Below are positions 1-11,300 of a stretch of DNA of 27,500 nucleotides, one piece after another (position 1 is the stretch's first letter; the number at the start of each line of letters is the position of its first letter). Under the pieces are notes generated by a model, which was given only the letters and a program-made list of their open reading frames with translations, was not told the origin of the DNA and did not search any database. The DNA is from Symbiodinium natans (lineage: Eukaryota > Sar > Dinophyceae > Suessiales > Symbiodiniaceae): the NCBI GenBank assembly GCA_905221605.1, contig CAJNDS010002379.1, positions 1,282,501 to 1,310,000 on the forward strand. Direction: 5' to 3'. A program made the translations under genes and the position numbers.

Positions 1-637
1 ACTCATTCAGTTGGCTTCGCGGTTTTGGGATATCTTTTGCTCTGTGCCTCCCACTTGCAAGAGCTTGGTTTCTGGCAAAATGAGAATTTGCAATCCAGTG
101 GTTCACTATGGAGTGCAGATTGCTACAGCGTGCTTGACCTCTGAGTCATTGATGGTGGGGATGACAAAGATACTCTGCTGTGTTTTCATTGCTGCCCTCC
201 AGAAATGCGATATTTTGTCAGTTTTTGTGGCCCAATGGATGACCTCAACAAAAAATTCGAGGACCTCCTCGCACGCTGCGTTGCGTCGAAGGCCGCTCAT
301 TGTCAGAATGCATTGACCTGGCTTACGCACTTTCGGGTGTTTGGCAGGCCAGAGAGTTCCCAACCTGGCATCAAGTACCTGATGTCAGCAGACCATCATG
401 GCTCTCGACGGAAACTTGACTAGGTTGTTTTTTTCCACGCTGCTGTCTTCTTAAAGGATTCCTTTAAGGGTTCTGCAAGGGTTACTGTAATACGGTTGGT
501 CGAGTCGCAAAAGCCGCGAGATCCTCGTGCAACAGACAGTAGAAACACCAAAACCCAAAGACAATGGAAGTACATATCGCTTAAACTTCGAAACTCGAAA
601 ACCCAAACCCCAGCACTGCCAGGCCTGAAGGCTTAAA
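1..637. other. Repeat-free left edge, no clear gene
   Basis: No telomere-type repeats. An open frame at 205-423 (+) starts MRYFVSFCGPMDDLNKKF and continues with a helical stretch; it is not recognised and could be an exon or chance. Codon choice is not GC3-biased like the myosin exons. Confidence 0.3.
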
Positions 638-837
638 TCATGTGACTCCTTCACCTCGGCTCAGCAAGCCCTCCAAGCGTGCGGAGCCGCCGTCGTCCCG
701 GTATGTCTCGAGATCCCTCGGCGTCGGAATGTCATGGTTTGACCTTGCATGTTTCCTCGGGCGTCTATCTTCCTTTCCGTTTTTTCGGCGTTTGCTGCAA
801 GAGCTTCGCCGCCCCCTTTCTGCCGGCGCAAGTTTTG

Positions 838-1200
838 TTAGCGTACCAGAACGATGAACAGAATCCTGGGCTTCTCGTTCTGATCCAATACCAAACGAAT
901 CAGGAGGGGGTAGACCGCCGCGAAGTCCACCTCGAGCCAATCCCACACGGAGGATCCAGAGAGTTTGGGTTTCAAGCCGTTCTGGGCAGGGTTCCCTAAA
1001 CCTGCATCTTCCTCAAGATTGGCGACTTCGGGTGTGCCCGCGCCCTGGCTGTCCTGCGCCTGGTGGAACACCCCCTCCTGAACATCCAAAGTATGGAGGA
1101 AGCCTACGGGCTCCTGCAACGCCGTCTTTGGATGAGGACCGGCGGTTGCAGGCCATGCGAGGTGCGGGGTACCACATGTGGGTTTGAGCTTTCTTTGCAT
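838..1200 (-). other. Unrecognised open frame (120 codons) antisense to the DFG region
   Basis: The longest repeat-free frame at the left edge apart from repeat-driven ones. Its C-terminal part contains SGSSVWDWLEVDFAAVYPLL and is rich in G/C-ending codons. It overlaps the DFG-like frame on +, so at most one is likely real. No family recognised. Confidence 0.25.
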
Positions 1201-1260
1201 CCTCTTTGTCTGTGCGTGGGGAACGACAATAAAAGAAGTGAGAACGGAGTGAACACGTGA
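1003..1260 (+). other. Open frame with a protein-kinase-like DFG motif
   Basis: Frame open from 1000 (after a TAA at 997-999) to 1260. It reads CIFLKIGDFGCARALAVL, the metal-binding DFG segment of eukaryotic protein kinases, with GC3-rich codons. No HRD loop or APE motif was found around it, so it may be one exon of an upstream gene, a broken copy, or chance. The acceptor nearest the motif (tcAAG|A at 1017) lacks the G seen elsewhere in this window. Confidence 0.3.
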
Positions 1261-1263
1261 ACG

Positions 1264-1682
1264 GTATAAGCCGAACGCACCTCGTGATGGAATTCATGCA
1301 CTGTGTCATTCACTCTGTCCTAATGGTAAAACCATCAGTTGTTACCTCACAGCCGCTTTTTAACAGTATTAAACGTGTTAAAGAGGGCATTCTAAAGAAG
1401 AAAGCAAAACGCCCCCTTAAAATTAATTCATTTCCTTCGTTTCTTTGTTTCGTTCGTTCATTTCATGCATTTCATGCGTTAACTTATTACGCAAAGCGAA
1501 ACTTCCGCCAGGGCTGGAGGCGTTGTTGTTTGCATTGCCACCTCGCGTACCATGCGCAAGGGAACAGAATTACATAATTCAGACAGCAAAGGTCATGAAA
1601 GAAGCTTTGGCAACCACGGCAGGAACCAAAAGAAAACACCTCCGCCAACGATTTCCCCCAAAACCCCAGCGTCACATCAACC
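1264..1682. other. Repeat-poor stretch before the first C-rich block
   Basis: Moderately AT-rich, with short direct repeats of cattt/cgtt type near 1435-1475. I see no gene. Confidence 0.3.
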
Positions 1683-1836
1683 CCATACTAACACCCTAAA
1701 CACCCTCAACCCCTAGAAGCCCAAAAAGCCTTAAAGTCCTAAACCCTCTAGACCTTAAACCCTAAACTAAACCCTAAACTCTCAGCCCTAACCCCTAAAC
1801 CCTTAACCCGGAGCCCTATAGACCGTAAACCCAAAG
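1683..1836 (+). repeat. Degenerate CCCTAAA block
   Basis: Imperfect CCCTAAA-like units with many substitutions. Marks the start of the repeat-rich region. Confidence 0.8.
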
Positions 1837-1846
1837 CTTCCTTCAG

Positions 1847-1893
1847 GTTCAAGGCCCGGGCCCCCGCTCACGGAGGGAAGAGGTGGTGTCCTG
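1847..1893 (+). CDS. Possible upstream myosin exon (N-terminal region)
   Basis: GC-rich island between a degenerate CCCTAAA block and a short TTTAGGG block, the setting of most exons here. It starts after cttcAG with G and could end at a GC donor after CTG. All three frames are open across it, so the frame is not decided; with phase 0 at the next exon one reading is SRPGPPLTEGRGGVL. No family motif is visible, as expected for the variable myosin N-terminus. Confidence 0.25.
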
Positions 1894-1913
1894 GCTCCCG
1901 CGGGGCTTTGGAT

Positions 1914-2232
1914 ATGTAGGGTTTAGGGTTTAGGGTGATTGGTATAGGGGGTTTTGGATTTACTTCGCTCAAGGTTTGCATTCTTCGTTAGGCTTCAAGG
2001 GGTTTGGGTTTTTTTCCTAGGGGGGTTTGGTGGGTTTGAGAGGGGGCGTTCAAGGGGAGAGTTTTTCGGGGTTCAGGTCTTACGGGGCTTTAGGGGGGTA
2101 CAGAAGGGTGGGTTCGAACCCCTCAAGTCCCAAAGTGCCTGGATAGTCGCTCCACGGTTTCCTAAGCCGTAACCCTTAAACCCTCGTAACCCTCAATCCC
2201 TTAGACCCTTAAAGCCTAAACCATAAACTCTA
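1914..2232. other. Diverged G-rich repeat derivative and spacer
   Basis: Short TTTAGGG copies at the left, then T/G-rich sequence that looks like decayed repeat, ending in short CCCTAAA-like units. An open frame at 1954-2172 is repeat-driven (F/G-rich). Confidence 0.5.
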
Positions 2233-2287
2233 TTAGGGTTTAGGGTTTAGGGTTTAGGGTTTAGGGTTTAGGGTTTAGGGTTTAGGG
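2233..2287 (+). repeat. TTTAGGG array
   Basis: About eight tandem units just before the first modelled exon. Confidence 0.95.
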
Positions 2288-2302
2288 ACGCTGGGTCCCC
2301 AG

Positions 2303-2362
2303 GTTCTCAGCGTCAAGCAGCAGCCGCCGAAGTTCTGCAAGAGGAACCCCGAGATGCTCAAG
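2303..2362 (+). CDS. Myosin exon 1 of model (N-terminal)
   Basis: Starts after cccAG with G and ends AAG|GC. Encodes [12 protein letters not shown] then KRNPEMLK. It joins in phase 0 to the next island. There is no strong motif; it is assigned by position, splice signals and GC3-rich codons. Confidence 0.6.
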
Positions 2363-5300
2363 GCTGGGAGTTGCTTGGGATGGGCCCAAGGGGTTTAGGG
2401 TTTAGGGGTTTAGGGGTTTAGGGTTTAGGGGTTTAGGGGTTAGGGGTTAGGGGTTAGGGTTTAGGGTTTAGGGTTTAGGGTTTAGGGTTTAGGGTTTAGG
2501 GTTTTAGGGTTTAGGGGTTTAGGGGTTTAGGGTTTAGGGTTTAGGGTTTAGGGTTTAGGGTTCAGGGGCCGAATCCTCCCAAAGAACCCCAGATCCTTTG
2601 GGCCCTAAGTTGTGCTTTGCTTTCCGCGCCTTGAGATGAGGCTGACCGGGCTGCAGCAGTTGACGACCTCAGCTGCGCGGAGAATGTTACGAGCGTCAGG
2701 GTTGTCTCCAAGGTACTAGCCGCCCCTAAACCCTAAACCCTAAACCCTAAACCCTTGTGCTAAGCCCTAAACCCTAGACCCTAAACCCCAAACACTGGAC
2801 CCCAAGCCCTAAGCCCTAAACCCTAAACCCTAAACCTTAAACCGTAAACCCTAAACCCTAAACCCTAAACCCAAGGCTTGCTCTCCTTGCTGAATGAACC
2901 AGAGCTGCTCCACGCCATCGAGAGCCGCTTCGCGCGCGATGCGACTGGGCAACAGCCACTGTAAGGTTTAAGGTTTAGGGTTTAGGGTTTTGGGTTTAGG
3001 GTTTGGGGTTTAGGGTTTAGGGTTCTGTAAGGTTAGGGTTGTAGGGATATAGGGTTTTAGGATTGTAGGGTTGTGAGCTGCTGAAGGCGGGTTTAGGTTC
3101 AGGATTGTACTGTTTTAGGGTTTAGGAATGTGGGGGTATAGGGTTATAAAGCTTCTGGGTTTTCAGGGTTTAGGCTTAGGTTTCTCAACTGCTTTTCACA
3201 CTAGAAATACCCATTGGAGATTTCATACACGCTATTTTCTGTTTTTTATGGTTCTAAGGGAAGTATCATGGGGTAAAGCACGTAACACGTTTGATGGAGC
3301 AATCCGAGGCTGTGAAAATGGTCGGGATTTTGGAACCCTAAACCCTAAACCCTAAACCCTAAACCCTTGATGGTTTGGGGTTTATAGGGCTTGAGGTGCC
3401 AGGCTGAGGGCTGATGGGGCGCTTATCCAAGCATTTTCAGGGGTCAAGCTACATGAACACGGCAAGCCCTGGACCCTAAACCCTAAACCCTAAACCCTAA
3501 ACCCTAAACCCTAAACCCTAAACCCTAAACCCTAGACCCTAGACCCTAAACCCTAAACCCTTAACCCAAAGTCTCATCAAATTTCTTAAACCACACATAT
3601 AAGTTTTCCAAGATCGGTAAACAAAAGCCGAGGTCATCTACACCAACACCGGCCCGGTGTTGCTGGCCGTAAATCCATTTCGATCGCTGCCTCGGCTCTA
3701 CGACGCGGACTGCCTCAACCACTTCCTGTCGACCGAGGTGCCTTCGGACGGAAAGGGTTGGATTCTTGGGGGCTCTTATTTCAAATGCAGCCCCGCCCCC
3801 CCTCCAAGGCAGCATCAGTAACGCGAAGAAGGGATGTGTTAAAAAGGGTTCCGCAAGGTTCTTCGGGCTCTGAGAATTTTATGTACAGGGCTACTGCGGA
3901 CTCATCGGGCTTCAGGGGGTTAGGGGGGTCCCGGTGAAGCCGTCCTATGCGAGGATCCGGAGGCGCGCTTGCCGCCGCATGTCTACCGGACCTCATGGCA
4001 GGCTTGGGTTGTGGTCCATTGTGGGTGGAAGCTTCCCCAGTCATGTAGCAAGGAGGCGCGCTTCTAAGCGACGGTTAGGAGGGCCAAGCACTTGTACTTG
4101 GACCCAACCCCAGACCCTAAACCCTAAACCCTAAACCCTAAACCCTAAACCCCCCAAGGCCCCTGAGTTCAAGCAGACCCGAACCCTAAGCCTACACTCT
4201 GTGGACCCTGAACCCTACGCCCCGAACACAGTGGACACTGAGCGGTTTAGGGTTTAGGGTTTAGGGTTTAGGGTTTAGGGTTTAGGGTTTAGGGTTTAGG
4301 GTTTGAGCACCTCCGAAGATATCTCCGAAAGCCACCCTTCCGACGCCGAGGACACGCCTAAACCCTATACTCTGTCAACCCTAAAACCCTCCACAAATCC
4401 TAAACAAAAAAACGACGGGCCTAATCCCCATACCAAAAGACCCTGAACGCCCTCAAGATCCTAAACCCTAAACCCTAAACCCGAAACCCTAAACCCTAAA
4501 CCCTAAACCCTAAACCCTAAACCCTAAACCTTAAGCCCCCGTCAGAACAGGCCTACAGGTTGATCAAGACCACTGGAACCCCGCAGACGACCCTGGGCCT
4601 TCCTGGACTTGAGAGTTGTTTGTGGCTGACGGAGGGTTTAGGGTTTCGGGTTTAGGGTTTAGGGTTTAGGGTTTAGGGTTTAGGGTTTAGGGTTTTTTAG
4701 GGTGTATGGCGAAGGGTGTCGGGTTTATAGGTCCATGAAAAGGGTCCTCAGGATTTAAGGGGCTCGTTAGGGGTTATAGTTTGTTGGTTTAAGGGTTGTT
4801 TCTTTTTGTTTTATTTTTTTTTCGGGGGGGGGGGGTTAGAAACCCTAAACCCTAAACCCTAAACCCTAAGCCCTAAGCCCTAAACCCTAAACCCTAAACC
4901 CTAAGAAGAGAGAAGACCCATTGAGGATCCTCGTCTCTGGGGAGAGCGGGTCTGGCAAGACGGAGACCACGAAGCGGCCAGTCGCAGTAGTTTGTTGGTT
5001 TAGGGTTTAGGGTTTAGGGTTTAGGGTTGAGGGTTGAGGGTTGAGGGTTTAGGGTTGAGGGTTGAGGGTTTAGGGTTTAGGGTTTAGGGTTTAGGGTTTA
5101 GTTTGCTGTAATACGGAGATACTGTGAAGGTTAGGATGCAGCAGAAGGCTCGAAGGCTTCCTCAGGTGTGCAGAGCAGGTCTGGCGCGATTGCGGAGGGC
5201 CTTTCTTCACACCCCAAGCCGTCCTTTCAGGGTTTAGGCCTAAACTCAAGTCAATTACCTACTTCCAAAAACCTCTTCCGTTTCGGGACCAGTACTCGAG

Positions 5301-8300
5301 GAGAACGGGCTCCGGTGCCGGGCCCATCGTGGGTGCTACCGACCTCCGAGCTGCCGACCTCCGAGCTGTGGAGGGCGATGGGTCGGCTTGCGCCATTGAG
5401 GTTGAGGGCTCAAGCGCCGTCCTCCCACTGTAGGGGGGCGGCCTAAGTTTTATAAAGGTTTAGGGTTTAGGCTTTAGGGCTTCGGGCTTAGGGGGTTTCA
5501 GGGCTTTAGGATTTAGGGGTTTAGGGTTGGGGTTATTGGGCTTTAGGATAAAGTCGTGTTTGCAGTGCTGGTGCCTAGCATGTGTGTTTAGGCTCTTCAG
5601 GGTTCAATTAGGGCTTATGGGGTTCTGGCTGTTGTAAGAATGCTCATAACTCTTGTCAGCTCAGGATTTGGGGTCCACGGTATTGAAGCCGTTTATTGCT
5701 TATCTAGGCTGAGGGGTGAGAACCTTCCTCTATTTGTTCATGTCCAGGGTTTTCAACCGTCTTTCGAGAGCGAGATTTGTGTAGCTCACACTGGCATAGC
5801 TGTAGATCTTCTAACATTTTGACTTTTGCAAAGAGGGTGGTGACTAAGCCACCCTCAAATCCCCAGATCTTTCATGGTAGCCAAAAAGCACGAGCCCAAA
5901 ACCAAATCAACTGCGGAAGCCATGCTTGATTTGGGTTTTGGGCTCGTGCTCGAGCCCTAAACCCCAACCAAGTGACTAGCTAGGCCCTTGGGCCACTTTA
6001 TGTGTACCCTCAGGTGCCTTAGTGGATTGAAAAGGATCTGATTCGGGAATTGGGTAGCAGGTGATCTTGTTCAGGAATGTTTTTCAAAAGGCTCTGAGTC
6101 TAAGAAACCTAGCTGAAGAAGGAAACCCTGTAAGCGAGTAAGCCCAGAGGGTTCAGGTATACCCTAAATCCTAGAAACTCTAAACCCTAAACCCTAAACC
6201 CTGAACCCCAAACCCTAAACCCTAAACCCTAAACCCTAAACCCTAAGCATGGTCCGAAGCCCAGGTTCGTGATGCGCTACCTGGCCCTCGCTGGCTCTGG
6301 AGGCTCTGAGGCCGCGCTGTCCGTGGTGGAGCGGCAGGCGGAAGCCTTGCCATCAGCATCAGGGTTCAGGGTTTAGGGTTTAGGGTTTTGGGTTCAGGGT
6401 TTAGGGTTTAGGGGTTTAGGGGTTTAGGGGTTTAGGGGTTTAGGGGTTTAGGGGTTTAGGGGTTTAGGGGTTTAGGGGTTTAGGGGTTTAGGGGTTTAGG
6501 GGTTTAGGGGTTTAGGGTTTAGGGTTTAGGGTTAGGGGTTGGGGTTTAGTGTTCAGGCTTTTCGCTTTAGGGTTTACGGATCATGGGGCCTGCTGCTTGA
6601 TTATCACGGAAGCCGACTCGCTAGACACTATCAGGGGCTCTTGGAGGATTATGGGTTTTTACTATCACCTGCGCGTACCGATACCCCTTAACTTAACCCG
6701 CAGCCCTGAGTAGGGTTTTAGGGTTTAGGGTTTAGGGTTTAGGGTTTAGGGTTTAGGGTTTAGGGTTGACGTTTAGGGTTTAGGGTTTAGGGCTGGTCTT
6801 GGGGGTCTTAGGGTGCGAGTAGTCGAGGACGCCATGATCTAATGCCACACCCAAAGACCGAGTCATCAGCAAATTTAAGAAGCTGGGGCACAACAAGAGG
6901 GATTAGGGTTTAGGCCTTAATGTGCTTGCTTTTAGGATACAAGGCTAACGATCCTTGTTACCCTAAACCCTAAACGCTAAACCCCAAACCCCAAACCCCA
7001 AACCCCAAACCCTAAACCCCAAACCCCAAACCCTAAACCCTAAACCCTAAACCCCAACAAAGCACGCCCCGCAAGCACGCAAAACATAGTCCACGCTGTT
7101 GGGGCGAAGAGGTGCTCGAGTCCATCCCTCTTCTGGAGGCACCGACGCTGGGGTTCAGGGCTTCAGAGGGGCTTCAGAGGGGCTTTAGGGTTTAGGGTTT
7201 AGGGTTTAGGGTTTAGGGTTTAGGGTTTAGGGTTTAGGGTTTAGGTTGAAGAACCTGTATTGCCTTGTTTCGCTGTGGCTTCGCGAAGCAGAAGTCATCC
7301 TACGTTGGCCATGAAGGACGTGGAGGTACCTGAAGAGGTATAAAGGGCTTTAAGAACCCTAAACCCTAAACCCAGAACACGAGGCGACAAATGTCATGAT
7401 TTGTTTGGCTTTGCGGCGTACGGTTCGAGCCTTGGGCTGTAGAGGATCTCCTGGGAATTTGTTGTGGCGAGAAAGAGGGGATCTCGCGCTTTCTTGCAGT
7501 CTCCTTTGTAGAACCAAATACGACCCAAGGGAATATTCAGAGCAAAATATGTTGGCTTACGATTTGAGAGAATCTGCCAAGCGTCGCATTTTGGCTTGGG
7601 CGTCTAGTTACCTACTACCTCTTAGTAGGGAATCAGGGAATTAGGTTCCCTGTATACCCAGTTAAGGGACTGATTGTATACGAATTCCCTGCCAAGAGCA
7701 GTAGGGTGTCTGGAGCTTGGGCTGGCCAATGTTTATAGAGTTTAGGGTTCAGGGTTAGGGAGCCCTCAACCCCTAAACCCCAAAATCTGCTCACGGCACA
7801 CTCGTTCACAGGGAGTCTCCCGTGCTCAGCTCCCGAGAAAAACGGCTTGTCTTCAAGCCGAGACTGAGCACGCAAAGGCAGAAGGGAAGCCAATGTCGAC
7901 GAGTGGGACGTTGGGAAGTTGATTTATCTCAAATGAAAGGGGTGGTATAATCAGAAGATATTAGCCCTAAACCCTATAAACCCGAAACCCTTAAAACCTA
8001 CGCCCTAGACCCCAAATCCTAAACCACAACTTTAAAGCAATATCAACTCTGGATCCCCTGAAGTAAGGGATACAGCAGGCCTTCGGCAATGCCAAGACCC
8101 TGCGGAACGACAACTCCTCGCGTTTCGGGAAGTTCACGGAGCTGCAGTTCAGCTGCCTGGATGCGGCTGGTGTTCTCAGGTTTTGGGGTCTTGGGTGTGG
8201 GATTTAGGATTTAGGGTTTAAACCCCAAACCCCAAACCCCAACCCCAAACCCCAATCCCCAAACCCCAAACCCCAAACCCCTAACCCCTAACCCCTAACC

Positions 8301-11300
8301 CCTAACCCCAAACCCCAATCCCCAAACCCCAAACCCCAAACCTGAACCAAGCCTCCAGGCACCGCGCACCATGGCCAGAACGGAGCGGCCCCGCGATTAG
8401 CCGCGGCGCAGACGCACTGCTATCTCTTGGAGCCCCTCGGCTTATAGGGTTTTAAGGGCTTGTTTTGGGTAGGACGCACCCTCGTGTGCCCTGCGTTTCC
8501 TGGGGGGGGGGGGGTTGGGAATTTCCATGTTGGGAATATCCATCTTGGGAATATCCATGTTGGGAATATCCATGTTGGGAATATACATGTTGGGAATATA
8601 CATGTTGGGAATATCCATGTTGGGAATATCCATGTTAAGACCTTGACCCTCGGCCCTCGACCCTTACCATGGAGCCACTGTCTTCCGCAAACTTTGTGTT
8701 GAACTTGAGTCCTCACTGCCCTGACAAGATAAAGGTTCGAAGATGTGTGCTTTCCTTCTGAACTCTGAGGTTCGGGGGCCCGACACATACACAAGGACAT
8801 GCAAGCCCCAAAAAGTACCCTCAAAAATCCTTACAAATAAGCTCAAATCACCTAAAACATGGTATACACAACTTTTCGGTTTTCCTGCCTTTCAAAACAA
8901 GGCTCCCGCCTAGGCGAAAAACTCATTTTCAAGAAAAAGCGCCCGCCCTTCGAGGGATCAGTGGCGTGTCTTCCTGGTTCCGAAAACCGGAATGAGTCAA
9001 AAAACCCGTTTTTTTTACACTTTCCAACTTAACCACACCCAACGCATGCCAACACAACGCAGGGCACTCCAGAGCGCGTGCTACCTTTTAGTAGGGCTTG
9101 TGGGTGTACAGGGGTCGTTTAGGGTTTATAGGGTTTATAGGGCTTGTAAGGGTTTATAGGGTTGTTAAGGGTTTGTTGGGTTTATAGGGTTCGCCCACTT
9201 CGCACTTATAGGGCTGGCTTAGGGCCTGGGGCTTCGGAGTGAGTGTAGGGTAAAGGTTTAGGGCGCACGAAGAGTCGTGGTCAGAGCCGGAATCAAACCC
9301 ACTGTTGATTTGGGGTTATATGTATATATATATATGTTTCTGTATATCTATATGGAAACACTACATTAGGCGCGCTTTGCAACCCTGAACCCTTGAAAGC
9401 TTGAGTACCGCGTTCGCTACACTTGATCCTTTTAGGAGACTCTCAGATCGATTTCGGTCTTGGAAAGCACTAGGGTTTAGGGTTTAGGGTTCAGTAGGTT
9501 GGGCTCTCAACCTCTCTAAAATCTCTTCCTCAGCCCTATAAGCCCCAACTTCTGAACCCTAAGATCTTCTTGAGCCACATCCTCCTGACCCAAGGAGGGA
9601 ATATGAGTTTTCCAGGGCCCATGATTTTGAGGGGTTTATGGATGAGAGGGTTTAGGGCTTCAGGGGGTTTAGGGGTAGGTGTTAAAACGCCCCACGGTTT
9701 TGTCAATCCTTCAGCTACTAAGCAGTTGAATTTGCAACGCGCCACACGTACAAAAAGAGACCGCCAACAAAGCACTGAGTCTGGGCATCATGCGTCTCTT
9801 CGCATGCCCTCAACCTTGAATAACGACGTTGTTCCGGAGGGGACGAGGACCAGCTCTGGTTCTGGTGCTGTTGGCACGTCACTGTAGTGTTGGGCTCAGG
9901 ATTCCCGACGTTACACCTCATCCACCATCCACCCTTGGACCCAACACTCTAAAACTTGCTCCCTGGGCACTGCATCCTGAACTTAAACCCTAAGCCCAAA
10001 GCCCATAAACCCTAAAACCCTTACCCTTAGCCCTAAACTCCTCAAAACCCTTCGTCCCTTCCCTGGGGCCCTTCCAGGAAAGTGCGTGTGGTTGGCCCCC
10101 AGCATGGTGAGCGAAACTTTCACATCTTCTACCAGGCTCCTCGCTGTCGTACCGTGTGCCTTTTTGGGTTTAGGGCGTTATTGGCATTTCTCTCTCGCTC
10201 CCCCTCTCGCTCTCTCTTTATCTGAATATTTATAATACATATATACACATATATATATATATACACATATGTATATGTATATGTACATGTATATGTACAT
10301 GTACATGTACATTTATCTGTATGTATATGTACATATGTACATAAAGGTTCCCATCTTTCCGTTAGGCTCCTCCTGACGTTGGAGCGTTTCAGGGCGCCAT
10401 GTTTCCCAGCCGATCGGCTTCCCAGTTGACGATGGTTGAGTTCCGCAAGCAAAGCATTGTGTACACATTGTATACATATATATATATATATAATATGATG
10501 TTATACTATATTATATTCTACTATTTTCCTTATTTCTTTATACATATACATATTTATGTATGGACATGTGTGTATCCCTATATATACATATATGTGTGTG
10601 TATGTATATATATATATATATGTTATGCTTATCCAGATAGATGATAGAATAGATCGGCAGGCTGGTGTTGAAAGGGCTGAGGGAGTCGGGATTTTAGGCT
10701 CGGCTATTGGTATGGTTGCTTTTGCCACAGAAATGTTCAGTAGTGCGAAGATTGCCTTTGTAACGCCCACCCTAAACCCTAAACCCTAAACCCTAAACCC
10801 TAAACCCTAAACACTAAACTCCTTATCCTTTGTCTGCCTTTCACCAGGTCTTGGCCTTCTTCCGCACCCGCCTCTCCGACATGCCCTCCGAGGTGAAAGG
10901 TCTGGCCCTGCCACCAGGTGTGGGGGGGGTGGAGGGGGGTTGGGGGTTAACGCTTCCCTAAACCCTAAACCCTAAACCCTGAACCCTGAACCCTAAACCC
11001 TAAACTCTGAACCCTGAACCCTAGACCCCAACTAGGGCTTGGGAGGCTTTATAGGGCTTGTAGGGCTTGTAGGGCTTGTAGCGCTGATAGGGCTTATCGG
11101 GCTTACAGGGCTTAGTAGGGTTCATAGGGGTTGTAACCCTAAAGCCTAAACCCCAAACCCCAAACACTAAACCCTAAACCCTAATAGGGTTTTTGGGACT
11201 TTTTGGGCTTGCAGCGCTTATGGGGCTTCTTGCGCTTGTGGGGCCTCTAGGGCTTGTAGGGCTTACAGGGCTTAAGAGGGTTTCTGGGGGTTGTAGGGCT

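Noticed and set aside
2100-2130. GGTTCGAACCCC, resembling a tRNA T-arm
   Set aside because: No matching acceptor stem, D-arm or anticodon arm upstream.
4304-4360. Exon candidate between arrays ([10 protein letters not shown])
   Set aside because: Not needed: exons 5 and 6 join in frame with family spacing; this is the loop between the G- and C-rich arms.
8420-8824. 134-codon open frame on the minus strand
   Set aside because: Its middle is the translated 15-bp minisatellite and it has no family motif outside it.
10129-10452. 107-codon frame on the minus strand
   Set aside because: Mostly translated TA/TG and GA simple repeats, and overlaps the end of myosin exon 12.
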